A stretch of DNA of 5,488 bases, taken from assembly GCA_023425905.1 (NCBI GenBank), contig JAFABT010000154.1, positions 1 through 5,488 on the forward strand. The letters are read 5' to 3'. The notes below the pieces were generated by a model that searched no databases, was not told the origin of the DNA, and was given only the letters and a program-made list of their open reading frames with translations. A program made the translations under genes and the position numbers. Source of the stretch: Actinomycetes bacterium. GTDB lineage: Bacteria > Actinomycetota > Actinomycetes > Actinomycetales > Cellulomonadaceae. Below, piece by piece: positions 1-5,329 of the stretch; positions within the stretch are counted from its first letter, which is position 1, and the number at the start of each line of letters is the position of its first letter.

Positions 1-3000
1 ATCGCGTCGGCCTGGGCCTGCAGGTCGAGGAACGCGGCAGCGGACCACACCCGCACGACCGTCCAGCCGAGCGCCTCGAGCCGACGGGCCACCTGCCGGT
101 CGCGCACGCGCACCGACGGCTCGGCGACGTATGCCTCGTCGTCCGTGAGCACCGCGACGAGGAGCCGGTCGTGGACGTCCGGGTGGCCCACCGCGAGCGG
201 CAGCCGCGTCCCACCCGGAACGCCGTGATCGATGTCGACGCGCAGACCCTTGTGCCAGAGCCGCTCGGCGAGGTCGACGACGAGGCGGTCGGGCTCGGCA
301 CCGAGGTCGCGGGCGAGCGGCGCCGTCGCACCCGGATGCTGCGGCGCGAGCCCGGCGCGCTGCTCGGCGAACGCGAGCAGGTCACGCAGCAGTCGCGAGC
401 CGGGGCCCCGGAGGCGCTCCGGGTCGAGGTCGTCGGCGCGGAAGCAGGACACGACGGTGAGCCGATGACGGGAGGCACCCAGCGCGTCGGTGAGGAGCGC
501 GTCCCCGCCGGCGCCGGTGAGCGGACCGAAGGAGTGGAGCACCCGGCCGTGCGGGGTGCGCCCGAAGCCGACCGAGAGGATGATCGCGTCCCGACGCAGG
601 CCGGCGACGCCGCTGAGGTCGGTGACTACCGCGGCCTCGGGACGGCCGGAGTCGAAGAACGCCGCGAGTGCAGGGTTCGCCCGCACCTCGGCGAGCAGCG
701 CCTCCCGGACGCGCTCGGCGTGGACGGGCGACACCGTGACGAGGGCGAGCGACTCCGTCGGGCGGGTGAGCGCGTGCGTGATCGCGAGCTCGACCGCGTG
801 CTCGACCTCGGCCCGGGTGCTGCCGACAGAGCCCGTCGCGGCGTCGGGCATCCCCGAGCCGTCGACGACGTCGAGGTGGACGAGCGGCTCGACCTCGGGG
901 AGCGGGACGGCCTCGAGCAGCCCCTCGTAGCCGTGCTCGGCGAGGAAGGCGGTGAAGTACGGGTCGCGCCGCGTGACGTCGTCGTGCAGGGCAGTGGCCG
1001 GGAGCACCGCGGCGAGCGACCGCACCGCGCTGCCCGAGGCGCAGCGCGAGTCGCCCACGACGACGACCTGGCGCGCCCGGGCGATCGCGGGCAGCACGGT
1101 CTCGAGCTCGAGGTGGCCGGCCGCGTCGAGGACGACGAGGTCGACGGTGCGGGTTGCGGGCATGACCTGGGGCACGAGCATCGGCGAGGCCGTGACGACG
1201 GGACGCAGCCGACGGACGAGGTCGCCGAAGCGGCTCGTCGTGTCCCGCAGCGTCGTGATGCGCTCCTCGACGAGCTCGGCGAACAGCGCCTCGGCCTGCG
1301 AGCGCTGGGCCCGCATGGTCGCGGAGGCCTGGCCGACGACGGCGGCGAGGACGGGCGCGGACAGCGACTCGACGTGGGCGAGGTCCGCGGCGCGGAAGGA
1401 CCGGGCGAGCTCGGCGAGGCGCGACCCGTCGTATCCGGCCAGGCGCGGCTCGCTGCGCAGGATCGCCTCGAACACCCCGCTCCACCACGCGAGCTCGAGC
1501 TCCGCGGGTGCGGAGGCGGGCGCGACGCGTCGGGCCCGGAGGTCCTCGACGAGGTCCCCGAGACCGGCGGCCGCGAGGGTGCGGGTGAGCGCGGTGCGCT
1601 CCGGGAGCGAGCCGAGTGCGTCCTTGTTGGTGAGCAGCCGCTCGAGGCGTTCGCTCAGCGTCGCGAGCGGCTCGTCGAGCAGGCCGCCGCCGAGCGGGGT
1701 CGAGGCGAGCACGGCCTCGAGCTGGAGCAGGTCGTCCCGGACGGCGCGCTGCTCCTGCGCGATGCGGGCGAGGTTGTCGGGCAGGCGGGGCCAGCCGCCC
1801 GCGGGGCAGTGCGCCTGCCAGATCTCGCGCTGCCGCTGCACCTCGACGAGTGCGCCGTGGAGGTCCGCGACGGGACGGCCCGGCCGCAGCATGTCCTTGG
1901 CCTGCTTGGTGAGCCGGCGCCGCAGCGATCCGCTCATCTGCACGTCGTTGTCCGCGCGCCACTGGCGGGTCGCGGTCGCCACGACCATGTCTGCAGCCGT
2001 GCGCTCGAAGATCATCGGCTGGAACACGTCGAGGGCACCGCGCACGCCGTCGAGCATCTCGAGCTGCTCGCCCCAGGCGGCCACGGTCCGCGCCTCGAGG
2101 AGGCCCGTCTGGTCGGCGACCTGCTTGACGCGCTGGAGCAGGAGCGGCAGCGACTCGGCGGTGAGGCGGTCCAGCCGCTCGAGGGCCGCGGCCGCGGCCT
2201 CGCGGGTGACGAGGTCCGCGCCGAACCAGGGGGTGTCGGCCGGGCGAAGGCTGAAGGCACCGACCTCCCCCGCACGCACGAGCTCTGCGGCGAGCTCTTC
2301 CCGGCGGTCGACGTCGAGGTCGCGGGCGACCTCCGCGTCGAGCCGGACGGTCGTCCTCGGGGCGGGGCGCGCGGAGGTGAGGTGCGCGAGCGCCTGGAGG
2401 GCGTCGTAGGCGGAGACGCCCCACGGCTCGCGGGGCACGTGCAGCGCGTCGACGTATCCACGGAGCTGCTCCCGGTGGCCGACGAGCTCCCGCCGCACCG
2501 CCCGCACCCGGGGGACGTCGACGTGGACGGGTTCGAGCGTCATGGCCCCGAGCAGTCGCCGGGACACGGTCGAGCGCCAGCCCGGCTCCGGGGCGACGTC
2601 GAGGACGAGGTCGCCGAGGCCCAGCGCGTCGAGGCGCTCGACGAGGGCGGTGGCCGCACGGCGGTGACCGGGCACGTAGAGGACGTCCCGGCCCGAGGCG
2701 GCGGCGTCGGCGACGATCGCGGCGACCGTCCCCGTCGTGTCCGCGCCCGCGGGTGCGTCGACGAAGAGGTGGTTGCCCGTCGCGACGAGGTCGAGCGCGT
2801 GCTGCTGTGCGGGGGCGAGGTCGCCCACACCCCGCTCCTCGTCGGGGTCCCGGTCACCCGTGAGTGGCGCGGGCAGCGGGCGGGCGAGCACGGCCTGTGC
2901 CGCGTCGTCCCCCGCGAGGGCTGCGACGAGCTCGTGCCGGTCGAGGGTCGAGGTGAGCTCGTCGAGGTCGTCGACGAGGATCTGCCCGGGGTGGACGAAG

Positions 3001-3830
3001 GACCCGACGACGAGGCGCTCGGTGAGCTGGAAGCTGTCGAGGACGGCCTTGCCGAGCGCCTCGAGCCGGTCGAGCGCGGGCCGCGGGTCGAAGCCGGGCC
3101 CGGTGAAGGTGCCGCGGGCGAGCGCGATCGGGTCGAGCAGGGCGCCGTGGCCGCGCAGCGCCCGGGCGAGGACGGGGTTGACCTCGAGGGAGGCGTCGAG
3201 GGTGAGCTCGTAGTCGGGCTCGCCGCTGCCGCGCGCGTGCACGGAGATGGGCCGGAGCAGCACCGGGGCGCGCACGGTGCGCGGAGCGGGGACTGCGGGC
3301 TGGGCTGCGGACGGGGCTGCGTGCTGGGCCTCGTCGCCGGGCTCCGCGGGGCTGGCAGCGACGGCCCTCGAGGGGCCACGCGTCGCCGACGCGAGGGCCG
3401 CGACGTCGTCCGTGCCGGGCTGGGCCGGGACGCGCTCGATCCACGTCGCGACGCCGATCGCGAGGTAGGTGGGGGCGATGCCGTACTGCTGGGAGAAGGC
3501 GTCGGAGCGTCGGCTCACCGCGCGGGCGCGACGCTTCGACGTCGAGCGGGCGGCGCCTTCGCGGACGAGGTTCGACAGCCGCGTGGGCCGGCCCGCGAAG
3601 AGCTGGGCGACGCCGGAGGGGTGGGCTGCGGACAGGTCGAGGGCGGCGTCGCCGAGCAGCTCGACGTCGGAGAGGCTCGAGCTGCCGGCGGCTTCGACGA
3701 GCCGGGTGCGCCAGGTCTCGACCGCTGCGGCGACGAGCTCGTGCGTCGAGGGTGGCGTGACGACGACGGGGCCCTCGGGCTCGCTCGAGCCGGCGGGTCC
3801 CGTGCCGATCTCACGCGCAGGGACGTTCAC
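1..3830 (-). CDS. DUF4011-family SF1 helicase-nuclease homologue with degenerate catalytic motifs (C-terminus cut by window edge)
   Basis: The visible 1,276 codons run without a stop from GTG 3830 to the left edge. A TAG lies four codons upstream (3840-3842), so no earlier start exists. Domains: N-terminal region about 1-135; Ala/Pro linker 136-187; DUF4011-like block with LLRP (191-194) and NP (218-219); helicase lobe 1 from about 334; a long, probably helical insert about 430-860; Walker B region 893-927; lobe 2 about 945-1140; MTES_1575-like nuclease fold about 1185 onward, with RDR (1243-1245), LGW (1254-1256) and RVWS (1260-1263). The fold pattern is clear, but the catalytic residues are not: Walker A reads APAGADTT (359-366), DEASQ reads DAAGH (902-906), HYRS reads DVTR (951-954), QGDERD reads AGLRRD (1076-1081), and the nuclease Asp and Glu are Pro1211 and Leu1228. 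Family members normally translocate on DNA using ATP; this one probably cannot. A binding, scaffold or regulatory role is inferred. Family consensus motifs are quoted from memory. Confidence 0.85.
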   Translation of the reverse strand, partial: MNVPAREIGTGPAGSSEPEGPVVVTPPSTHELVAAAVETWRTRLVEAAGSSSLSDVELLGDAALDLSAAHPSGVAQLFAGRPTRLSNLVREGAARSTSKRRARAVSRRSDAFSQQYGIAPTYLAIGVATWIERVPAQPGTDDVAALASATRGPSRAVAASPAEPGDEAQHAAPSAAQPAVPAPRTVRAPVLLRPISVHARGSGEPDYELTLDASLEVNPVLARALRGHGALLDPIALARGTFTGPGFDPRPALDRLEALGKAVLDSFQLTERLVVGSFVHPGQILVDDLDELTSTLDRHELVAALAGDDAAQAVLARPLPAPLTGDRDPDEERGVGDLAPAQQHALDLVATGNHLFVDAPAGADTTGTVAAIVADAAASGRDVLYVPGHRRAATALVERLDALGLGDLVLDVAPEPGWRSTVSRRLLGAMTLEPVHVDVPRVRAVRRELVGHREQLRGYVDALHVPREPWGVSAYDALQALAHLTSARPAPRTTVRLDAEVARDLDVDRREELAAELVRAGEVGAFSLRPADTPWFGADLVTREAAAAALERLDRLTAESLPLLLQRVKQVADQTGLLEARTVAAWGEQLEMLDGVRGALDVFQPMIFERTAADMVVATATRQWRADNDVQMSGSLRRRLTKQAKDMLRPGRPVADLHGALVEVQRQREIWQAHCPAGGWPRLPDNLARIAQEQRAVRDDLLQLEAVLASTPLGGGLLDEPLATLSERLERLLTNKDALGSLPERTALTRTLAAAGLGDLVEDLRARRVAPASAPAELELAWWSGVFEAILRSEPRLAGYDGSRLAELARSFRAADLAHVESLSAPVLAAVVGQASATMRAQRSQAEALFAELVEERITTLRDTTSRFGDLVRRLRPVVTASPMLVPQVMPATRTVDLVVLDAAGHLELETVLPAIARARQVVVVGDSRCASGSAVRSLAAVLPATALHDDVTRRDPYFTAFLAEHGYEGLLEAVPLPEVEPLVHLDVVDGSGMPDAATGSVGSTRAEVEHAVELAITHALTRPTESLALVTVSPVHAERVREALLAEVRANPALAAFFDSGRPEAAVVTDLSGVAGLRRDAIILSVGFGRTPHGRVLHSFGPLTGAGGDALLTDALGASRHRLTVVSCFRADDLDPERLRGPGSRLLRDLLAFAEQRAGLAPQHPGATAPLARDLGAEPDRLVVDLAERLWHKGLRVDIDHGVPGGTRLPLAVGHPDVHDRLLVAVLTDDEAYVAEPSVRVRDRQVARRLEALGWTVVRVWSAAAFLDLQAQADA

Positions 3831-3836
3831 GCAAGC

Positions 3837-3842
3837 ACGCTA
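3837..3842 (-). promoter_or_regulatory. Putative -10 element for leaderless transcript of the large helicase-like gene
   Basis: On the minus strand TAGCGT fits the actinobacterial TANNNT -10 pattern and is followed by exactly six bases before GTG 3830, so transcription could begin at the start codon. No Shine-Dalgarno sequence is visible upstream of the GTG; the preceding bases are only GC-rich. That combination is typical of leaderless genes in Actinobacteria. The T-A of this box also lies in the TAG stop that bounds the frame. No TTGACA-like -35 box is seen, and a TANNNT match alone is common by chance. Confidence 0.4.
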
Positions 3843-3848
3843 ACCCGC

Positions 3849-3887
3849 CGCCCCCGGCGGGGGGCGTGTGCCACGCCGCGGTGCCGC
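3849..3887. repeat. Cluster of GC-rich inverted repeats upstream of the large minus-strand gene
   Basis: Three short dyads follow one another. CGCCCCC (3849-3855) pairs with GGGGGCG (3860-3866) across GGCG. GGCGTG (3863-3868) pairs with CACGCC (3872-3877) across TGC. GCGG (3878-3881) pairs with CCGC (3884-3887). The first two overlap, so only one can fold at a time. They sit about 20-60 bases upstream of the inferred start site at 3830. They could be operator sites, a barrier to transcription arriving from the right, or chance pairing in GC-rich DNA. No T-tract follows on either strand. Confidence 0.4.
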
Positions 3888-3895
3888 GCCCCTGT

Positions 3896-3955
3896 GTCTG
3901 AGCCCAGAAAACAGAGTCTGAGCCCAAAAAACAGGGTCTGAGCCCAGAAAGCAGA
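3896..3955. repeat. Three tandem copies of a 20-bp repeat
   Basis: Unit GTCTGAGCCCAGAAAACAGR occurs at 3896-3915, 3916-3935 and 3936-3955 with an exact 20-base period. Copy 2 has G to A inside the CCCAGAAA part, copy 3 has A to G before CAG, and the last base varies A/G/A. Each unit contains an imperfect dyad, CTGAGCCCAG, whose arms pair if G-U pairs are allowed. The A-rich blocks stand out against the surrounding GC-rich DNA. The array directly abuts the hairpin at 3954-3985. It encodes nothing convincing in any frame. Its role is unknown: a protein-binding array, part of a terminator, or a lineage-specific intergenic repeat are all possible. Confidence 0.9.
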
Positions 3956-4050
3956 AGAACCCAGACCGGAGGGCCTGGGTTCTTCGCGTCTCTACTGACT
4001 AAGCATGAGAACAGCGCGCGCCGCGCAGGGGGCAGGCGACGCGCGCTGTC
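3946..4050 (-). ncRNA. Candidate small RNA with two C-loop hairpins
   Basis: A promoter-like sequence at 4058-4087 points leftwards and predicts a start at 4051-4049. Hairpin 1 begins immediately: ACAGCGCGCG (4049-4040) pairs perfectly with CGCGCGCTGT (4020-4011). Inside it CGC/GCG can add three pairs, leaving a loop that holds CCCCC (4032-4028). A linker of about 25 bases follows, then hairpin 2 with an 11-bp stem (3985-3954) and the C-rich loop GCCCTCCGGT, then a U-rich end near 3946. The size (about 105 nt), the hairpin at the 5' end and the two C-rich loops recall the actinobacterial 6C RNA class, but I cannot confirm that from memory of its sequence. No convincing protein frame overlaps it. 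The alternative is an accidental pairing of a PilZ read-through terminator with a GC-rich dyad. Confidence 0.45.
3954..3985 (-). terminator. Strong intrinsic-terminator-like hairpin
   Basis: GAAGAACCCAG (3954-3964) and CTGGGTTCTTC (3975-3985) form a perfect 11-bp stem around a 10-base loop, in which CC and GG can add two pairs after an A/C mismatch. On the minus strand the stem is followed by TGCTTTCTG and the descending arm itself is U-rich, which suits intrinsic termination leftwards. On the plus strand the following bases (GCGTCTCTAC) are less U-rich and no plus-strand gene ends here. It is best read as the 3' end of the candidate small RNA starting near 4050. Confidence 0.65.
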
Positions 4051-4057
4051 AGATAGA

Positions 4058-4087
4058 AGTATGCGGCGCACCGCGGGCACGTGTCAA
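4058..4087 (-). promoter_or_regulatory. Sigma-70-type promoter (TTGACA-18-CATACT)
   Basis: On the minus strand a perfect TTGACA (4087-4082) is separated by 18 bases from CATACT (4063-4058), a 5/6 match to TATACT that keeps the A at position 2 and T at position 6. Predicted start is at 4051-4049, the first bases of a strong hairpin. The -35 box overlaps a small dyad, GTGT-CA-ACAC (4081-4090), that could serve as a repressor site. The nearest protein start downstream is 220 bases away at 3830 and lies beyond a terminator-like hairpin, so a small RNA is the likelier product. Confidence 0.55.
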
Positions 4088-4263
4088 CACTCGTCCGCGG
4101 CGAACGCGGCCTCCGGCAGCTGCGGAGTTCGCGTCGAGCGCCACTGCCCGCGCGCCGCCCCCGGTCGAATCCATTCGCTACGGCGCTAACCTGCAGTGAT
4201 GCGTTCCTCTGCACTCGTCCGGGTGGACCCCTCGACTCGAGCCGGCCCGGCCCGAATTCACCC
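4088..4263. other. Intergenic stretch with dyads, no supported gene
   Basis: No credible coding frame was found between the PilZ hairpin and the leftward promoter; short frames here have mixed third-position composition and Arg-rich products. Visible structure: CTCCG (4111-4115) with CGGAG (4123-4127), flanked by GCGAA (4100-4104) with TTCGC (4128-4132), which makes a bulged hairpin; and the near-perfect palindrome CGAAT-CC-ATTCG (4166-4177). Either could be a regulator site or an RNA hairpin. Nothing else was recognised. Confidence 0.4.
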
Positions 4264-4280
4264 GCGGCGTCGAACGCCGC
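4264..4280 (-). terminator. Hairpin just after the PilZ gene stop
   Basis: GCGGCGT (4264-4270) and ACGCCGC (4274-4280) form a perfect 7-bp stem with a 3-base loop, three bases past the TGA that ends the PilZ gene. There is no T-tract on the minus strand (GGGTGAATTC follows), so it would be one of the U-less GC hairpins common at actinobacterial gene ends, or a 3' stabiliser of the message. Confidence 0.5.
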
Positions 4281-4283
4281 AGC

Positions 4284-4940
4284 TCACGCGTCGCGGCGCG
4301 CGCGGCGCTGCCCGGCGAGGACGTAGCGCCGCAGCGTGGCGGCCACCGCCTCCGGCGGGCTGTAGACGAGAACCTGCTCCGTGAGCCGCCCGTCCCGGTC
4401 CGGGAAGGTGCGCAGCACCGTCGCATCGAGCCGCACGGGCTCGCCGTCGAGCACGACGTCCAGCCGGACCTCCCCGTCGACCGGCTCCTGCCCGGCGTCG
4501 AGCCGCACCCGCATCCCGCCCTCGGAGAGGTCGACGCAGAGGCCGCGGACGGTGCGCGGCTTCTCGGTGGCGTCGCTCTCAAGCGCGCCCGCCGACGCCG
4601 GTCGGGTCCGCAGCACGACGGGCACCCCGCCCGGCCCACGGACGAAGCGCCGGTCCTGGACGGTGAGTGGCTCACCGGCGACCTCGAGGTCCCACTGGCT
4701 GCCGCCGTCGACGCGACGGTTCGTGTAGCGCATGACGAGGCGGTGCCGGCCTCGCGGGGAGTACCAGCAGACCTCGATGGCATCCCCAGGCCTCGGCGCG
4801 TCCTCGACGAGCAGGTCGCTCGGGATGAACACGCGCAGGACGTTCCCCAGGGAGCGGTCCACCCACGTCCTGTAGTACGTCTCCCCCGTCGAGGTGACGT
4901 CGATCGGGGCACCGTCAGGCGGAAGGACGACGTGACTCAC
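4284..4940 (-). CDS. PilZ-domain cyclic-di-GMP effector protein, YcgR-like
   Basis: The gene encodes 218 residues from GTG 4940 to TGA 4284-4286. The N-terminal half (about 1-90) looks like the YcgR-type flanking beta domain. The C-terminal half is a PilZ domain with both ligand motifs: R97-x3-R101 in DRRFVR, and D137-x-S139-x2-G142 in DLSEGG. Proteins with these motifs bind cyclic-di-GMP and alter motility, adhesion or polysaccharide production; YcgR brakes the flagellar motor. Length suits the family. There is no signal peptide or membrane segment, so it should be cytoplasmic. The tail from about 203 is Arg-rich. The frame is open upstream to GTG 5156, but GTG 4940 is chosen because GGAGG sits seven bases before it and homology-like sequence begins there. 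It is probably a single-gene unit, as a hairpin follows its stop and the next gene is divergent. No motility genes are in view, so the target is unknown. Confidence 0.85.
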   Translation of the reverse strand: MSHVVLPPDGAPIDVTSTGETYYRTWVDRSLGNVLRVFIPSDLLVEDAPRPGDAIEVCWYSPRGRHRLVMRYTNRRVDGGSQWDLEVAGEPLTVQDRRFVRGPGGVPVVLRTRPASAGALESDATEKPRTVRGLCVDLSEGGMRVRLDAGQEPVDGEVRLDVVLDGEPVRLDATVLRTFPDRDGRLTEQVLVYSPPEAVAATLRRYVLAGQRRARRDA

Positions 4941-4943
4941 CAG

Positions 4944-4954
4944 ACCTCCTCCCC
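4944..4954 (-). promoter_or_regulatory. Shine-Dalgarno sequence deciding the PilZ start
   Basis: On the minus strand GGAGGAGGT (4952-4944), preceded by further Gs, lies directly before GTG 4940. The first GGAGG has a seven-base gap to the GTG, close to ideal. The second copy (AGGAGGT) leaves only three bases. No comparable site precedes the in-frame GTG at 5156, which argues against the longer 290-residue reading. Confidence 0.75.
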
Positions 4955-5139
4955 CAGGGAGCGCTCCCGCACAGGGCTGCGCGTCCCGCCATCGTAGGGC
5001 GACGCGGACGGGCACCGCGGCACCGCGCGTCGGGCATGTGAGGACCGTCCCCTTCGTACCCGGCAGCGGCAGGCTCCGCGGTCGAATATCCCCCGGTGGG
5101 GTGAGCCCGCTCGGTCCACCACGCTCGCCCAGGCTCGTC

Positions 5140-5168
5140 TTGACACCGTCTGTCACTATGGAAGCTCA
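5140..5168 (+). promoter_or_regulatory. Possible promoter with overlapping TGACA-N5-TGTCA dyad for the DEAD-box gene
   Basis: A perfect TTGACA lies at 5140-5145 on the plus strand. The best -10 at a 16-base spacing is GAAGCT (5162-5167), which is weak although it keeps A2 and T6. Five of the six -35 bases also form the left arm of a perfect inverted repeat, TGACA-CCGTC-TGTCA (5141-5155), an arrangement suited to a dimeric repressor. The start site implied (near 5174) would fall inside the hairpin at 5168-5192, so the promoter and the hairpin cannot both act as drawn. Confidence 0.3.
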
Positions 5169-5192
5169 CGGGTCGTCTCCCTGACGGCCCGT
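5168..5192 (+). other. Ten-base-pair hairpin in the DEAD-box gene leader
   Basis: ACGGGTCGTC (5168-5177) pairs with GACGGCCCGT (5183-5192) around the loop TCCCT. All ten positions pair if one G-U is allowed. The same fold on the minus strand would carry a C/A mismatch instead, so it fits a plus-strand RNA better. It is followed by CGTCGTGG with no U-tract, so it is not an ordinary intrinsic terminator. It could be a leader element controlling the helicase message, or a DNA binding site. Confidence 0.4.
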
Positions 5193-5329
5193 CGTCGTGG
5201 AGTCCTGCGCGGTCCCCCTGCCCTCGGGCGCGGGTCGATCGCACGCCCAGATTCTCATGCGGCGGACCCCGTACCCCGGTTGATGTGCGGCGCCCCAGCG
5301 CGCGCGTCCCGGCCTCACGAAAGAGCACC

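Larger units (their letters stand above)
4941..5329. other. Divergent intergenic control region between PilZ and DEAD-box genes
   Basis: These 389 bases separate the minus-strand PilZ gene from the plus-strand helicase gene and must hold both promoters. For PilZ, TACGAT (4996-4991, minus strand) fits TANNNT, and GATATT (5090-5085, minus strand) is an alternative; neither has a clear -35 box. For the helicase, the TTGACA at 5140-5145 is the best candidate. A strong hairpin lies at 5168-5192. About 140 bases between that hairpin and ATG 5330 would be a long untranslated leader. No small gene was supported here. Confidence 0.5.

Noticed and set aside
382..2424. Minus-strand frame of 680 codons inside the large gene
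   Set aside because: Product is almost all Arg, Ala, Pro and Gly, the mark of a shifted frame in GC-rich DNA; the overlapping frame carries the helicase scaffold.
171..3941. Plus-strand open frame of 1,256 codons across the large gene
   Set aside because: It is the codon-aligned antisense of the helicase-like gene and exists because that gene avoids TTA, CTA and TCA. Its product is a low-complexity Arg/Gly/Glu/Val-rich sequence with no recognisable domain, while the minus strand gives a clear family match.
3896..3955. CRISPR array
   Set aside because: The three 20-bp units are contiguous with no spacers between them.
4160..4180. tRNA T-arm-like GGTCGAATCC
   Set aside because: One T short of the GTTCGAATCC consensus, and no acceptor, D or anticodon arms could be placed on either strand.
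3999..4214. Minus-strand frame of 71 codons with CPRC and later cysteines, zinc-ribbon-like
   Set aside because: Third-position G/C is low for this genome, TCA appears, no ribosome-binding site is seen, and the frame covers the promoter and hairpin of the candidate small RNA.
4199..4384. Plus-strand leaderless small protein (TAACCT, six bases, ATG 4199)
   Set aside because: The TANNNT-to-ATG spacing fits, but the product is Arg/Ala/Pro-rich and its second half is antisense to the PilZ gene; a TANNNT match alone is weak evidence.
4941..5156. N-terminal extension of the PilZ gene to GTG 5156
   Set aside because: The frame is open, but there is no ribosome-binding site before 5156, the added sequence has no domain signal, and a strong Shine-Dalgarno sequence directs the start at 4940.
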